From assembly GCA_030639705.1 (NCBI GenBank), contig DAOWKX010000237.1:1-7812 (forward strand): a DNA stretch of 7,812 bases, read 5' to 3'. Positions within the stretch are counted from its first letter, which is position 1, and every line of letters begins with the position of its first letter. The notes under the pieces were generated by a model. The model searched no databases, was not told the DNA's origin, and saw only the letters and a list, made by a program, of their open reading frames with translations. A program made the position numbers and the translations under genes. This document shows, in pieces, positions 6,361 through 7,812 of this stretch. The stretch is from Candidatus Aminicenantota bacterium (lineage in GTDB: Bacteria; Acidobacteriota; Aminicenantia; UBA2199).

Positions 6361-7071
6361 ATGGCAAAACAGAAAATCAAGCTTAAAATTTTAAGATATA
6401 CCCCGGAAAAACAAAAAAAACCATACTGGTCAACCTATCAGCTGGAGGTGGATCAAGATTCCACTGTTTTGGATGTCCTCAACGAGATCCACTGGAATAT
6501 TGACGGCTCCTTATCTTATAGAAGATCTTGTCGAAGTGCTATATGTGGGTCGTGTGCCCTGAAAGTCAACGGGCAAAATATTCTTGCCTGCGAAACACCC
6601 ATTCATAAATTTAAAGGTAAAAAGTTGAAGATCGAACCGCTTCCAGGGTTTCCGATTATAAAAGACCTGGTTGTTGATATGGACAATTTTTTTGAAAAAC
6701 TCAGGCAAATTAAACCATTCCTGATTTTAAAAAAGCCCCTTCCGGACAAAGAATTCACCCAGTCACCAGAACAATTTAGTGAGATTAGAGAGAGTATTCT
6801 CTGCATTCTTTGCGGAGCCTGCACATCTTCCTGTCCCAGTTTATGGAGTAATAAAGATTATCTGGGGCCTGCCTCACTGCTTAAAGCCTATCGCTTCATT
6901 TTTGATTCAAGAGATGACGGGGCTATGGAGCGAATTGATATGATAAACGATAGAAATGGCATTTGGAGGTGCCATACAATATTTAATTGTATGGAAGCTT
7001 GCCCCAAAAATATTAACATCACAGAATATATATCCAAACTGAAAGTCAAAATTGTGGAAAATTCAATTTAG
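6361..7071 (+). CDS. sdhB: Succinate dehydrogenase iron-sulfur subunit
   Basis: This subunit carries electrons from FAD to quinone through three clusters. The 236 residues equal the usual length (E. coli 238). The N-terminal ferredoxin-type domain binds [2Fe-2S] through C57, C62, C65 and C77; the third ligand is Cys, where E. coli has Asp63. The C-terminal domain has CILCGACTSSCP (C148, C151, C154, C158) and CHTIFNCMEACP (C204, C210, C214). By homology C148, C151, C154 and C214 hold [4Fe-4S], while C158, C204 and C210 hold [3Fe-4S]. P159 and W162 after C158 match E. coli Pro160 and Trp163 at the quinone site. It lies 11 bases after sdhA and is the last operon gene. No clear intrinsic terminator follows. 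Confidence 0.97.
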   Translation: MAKQKIKLKILRYTPEKQKKPYWSTYQLEVDQDSTVLDVLNEIHWNIDGSLSYRRSCRSAICGSCALKVNGQNILACETPIHKFKGKKLKIEPLPGFPIIKDLVVDMDNFFEKLRQIKPFLILKKPLPDKEFTQSPEQFSEIRESILCILCGACTSSCPSLWSNKDYLGPASLLKAYRFIFDSRDDGAMERIDMINDRNGIWRCHTIFNCMEACPKNINITEYISKLKVKIVENSI

Positions 7072-7118
7072 ATGTTGTCAAGACTGGCATTCAATCTTAA
7101 AACAAAAAAAAATGAAAC

Positions 7119-7130
7119 GAAAACGTTTTC
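7119..7130. promoter_or_regulatory. Perfect palindrome resembling a LacI-family (cre-like) operator
   Basis: GAAAACGTTTTC is a perfect 12-base palindrome with a central CG, the hallmark of LacI/GalR-family operators. The 16-base context 7117-7132 matches the CcpA cre consensus WTGNNARCGNWWWCAW at all but one position. It lies about 60 bases upstream of the predicted galE transcription start and 48 bases after the sdhB stop. It could control galE, or affect transcription running out of sdhB. No regulator gene is in the window, so this is a motif-level call. Confidence 0.45.
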
Positions 7131-7175
7131 ATACTGATCGTTATAGAATGGAGAGTAAAGGACAAACTAAAAATA

Positions 7176-7184
7176 TGTTATAAT
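7176..7184 (+). promoter_or_regulatory. Extended -10 promoter of galE, likely leaderless transcript
   Basis: TGTTATAAT is a perfect extended -10 (TGn plus TATAAT). It ends five bases before the galE ATG at 7190, so transcription should begin at or within a base or two of the start codon. The -35 region 17 bases upstream (TAAAGG) is poor, which is common when an extended -10 is present. Confidence 0.6.
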
Positions 7185-7189
7185 ATTTT

Positions 7190-7812
7190 ATGCAAAAAAA
7201 AACCGCAAATAATCTCCTGGTAACAGGTGGTGCCGGTTACATCGGGAGCCATATTGTACGAGATCTTGGCCAGCGGGGCTATCATCCAATCGTATATGAC
7301 AACTTATCCACCGGAAACAGAGATGCGGTTTTATACGGCTCCTTCATAGAGGGGGATTTAAGCAATAAATCTCTTCTGACTGAAATTATCAAAAAGTATA
7401 ATATTAAAAGTGTTATTCATTTTGCCGCATTTATTGTAGTGGAAGAGTCGGTTTTAAATCCTCTAAAATATTATAAAAACAATTTCATCAATTCACATAA
7501 TCTGATTGCAACCTGTATTGAAAATCAGGTTGAAAATTTTGTTTTTTCATCAACCGCAGCAGTTTATGGAATTCCGGAAAAACTACCGATTAATGAAAAC
7601 ACACCGCTAAATCCCATTAATCCCTATGGAAGTTCAAAAATGTTCACGGAATTATTGCTCAGGGATATCGCACAGACAAATAAGAACTTCAACTATATTG
7701 CTCTCCGATATTTCAATGTTGCCGGTGCTGATTCAAAAGCAAGAATCGGTCAGAATTATAAAAAGCCCACTCACCTCATTACCCTGGCTTTGAAGACCGC
7801 ACTGGGGAAATA
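7190..7812 (+). CDS. galE: UDP-glucose 4-epimerase, 5' part (runs off the right edge)
   Basis: This cytosolic NAD-dependent enzyme interconverts UDP-glucose and UDP-galactose for galactose use and cell-surface polysaccharides. The first 207 residues are present. Visible are the Rossmann nucleotide-binding loop TGGAGYIGSH (12-21), D37-N38 after the second strand, HFAAF (77-81), the catalytic FSSTAAVYG with T122 equivalent to E. coli Ser124, the YxxxK pair Y146 and K150, and RYFNVAGAD (173-181). The last is highly typical of GalE rather than of other extended SDR sugar enzymes. The residue that controls acceptance of N-acetylated sugars lies beyond the edge. ATG 7190 is the only plausible start, since a stop codon lies in frame three codons upstream; it has no Shine-Dalgarno. 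The gap of 118 bases and its own promoter separate it from the sdh operon. Confidence 0.93.
   Translation, partial: MQKKTANNLLVTGGAGYIGSHIVRDLGQRGYHPIVYDNLSTGNRDAVLYGSFIEGDLSNKSLLTEIIKKYNIKSVIHFAAFIVVEESVLNPLKYYKNNFINSHNLIATCIENQVENFVFSSTAAVYGIPEKLPINENTPLNPINPYGSSKMFTELLLRDIAQTNKNFNYIALRYFNVAGADSKARIGQNYKKPTHLITLALKTALGK

Noticed and set aside
7072..7118. Intrinsic terminator after sdhB
   Set aside because: There is an A-run on the plus strand but no stable stem followed by a T-run; the palindrome at 7119-7130 lacks a proper loop and a downstream U-tract on that strand.

Overview
The window is an AT-rich stretch of a bacterial chromosome carrying ordinary metabolic and envelope genes. It holds no mobile element, CRISPR array or RNA gene that I can recognise. 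A secreted protein with a C-terminal phenylalanine, typical of outer-membrane beta-barrels, points to a Gram-negative (diderm) cell. A four-gene succinate:quinone oxidoreductase operon points to a quinone-based respiratory chain. I cannot name the phylum from this sequence.

Layout. Three genes lie on the minus strand in the left half: a PepD-type aminoacyl-histidine dipeptidase (23-1474), a small predicted outer-membrane beta-barrel protein (1739-2467), and a membrane-bound diguanylate cyclase with six predicted transmembrane helices (2579-3724). A short divergent promoter region (3725-3852) separates the cyclase from the plus-strand operon sdhC-sdhD-sdhA-sdhB (3853-7071), whose genes are 9-13 bases apart. 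After a 118-base gap with a LacI-family-like palindrome and a strong extended -10 box, a galE gene (UDP-glucose 4-epimerase) starts at 7190 and runs off the right edge.

How the genes work together. The sdh operon encodes a complete complex II: flavoprotein, iron-sulfur protein and two three-helix anchors. The FAD, Fe-S and catalytic residues are all present, as is most of the quinone site. The two anchors look like paralogues and carry four histidines at equivalent positions, which would allow a second heme. The divergent cyclase has an N-terminal membrane region resembling the RegB/PrrB-type sensor fold, including a GxxSP element. A link between quinone redox state and c-di-GMP is therefore possible, but this is inference. 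PepD, the barrel protein and GalE show no functional tie to the rest.

Start sites deserve attention. sdhC most likely starts at a TTG (3853) behind a perfect GGAGG. sdhB starts at 6361. galE, and perhaps the cyclase gene, look leaderless. I found no convincing new biological system; the best leads are the anchor histidines, the cyclase sensor domain and the palindrome upstream of galE.
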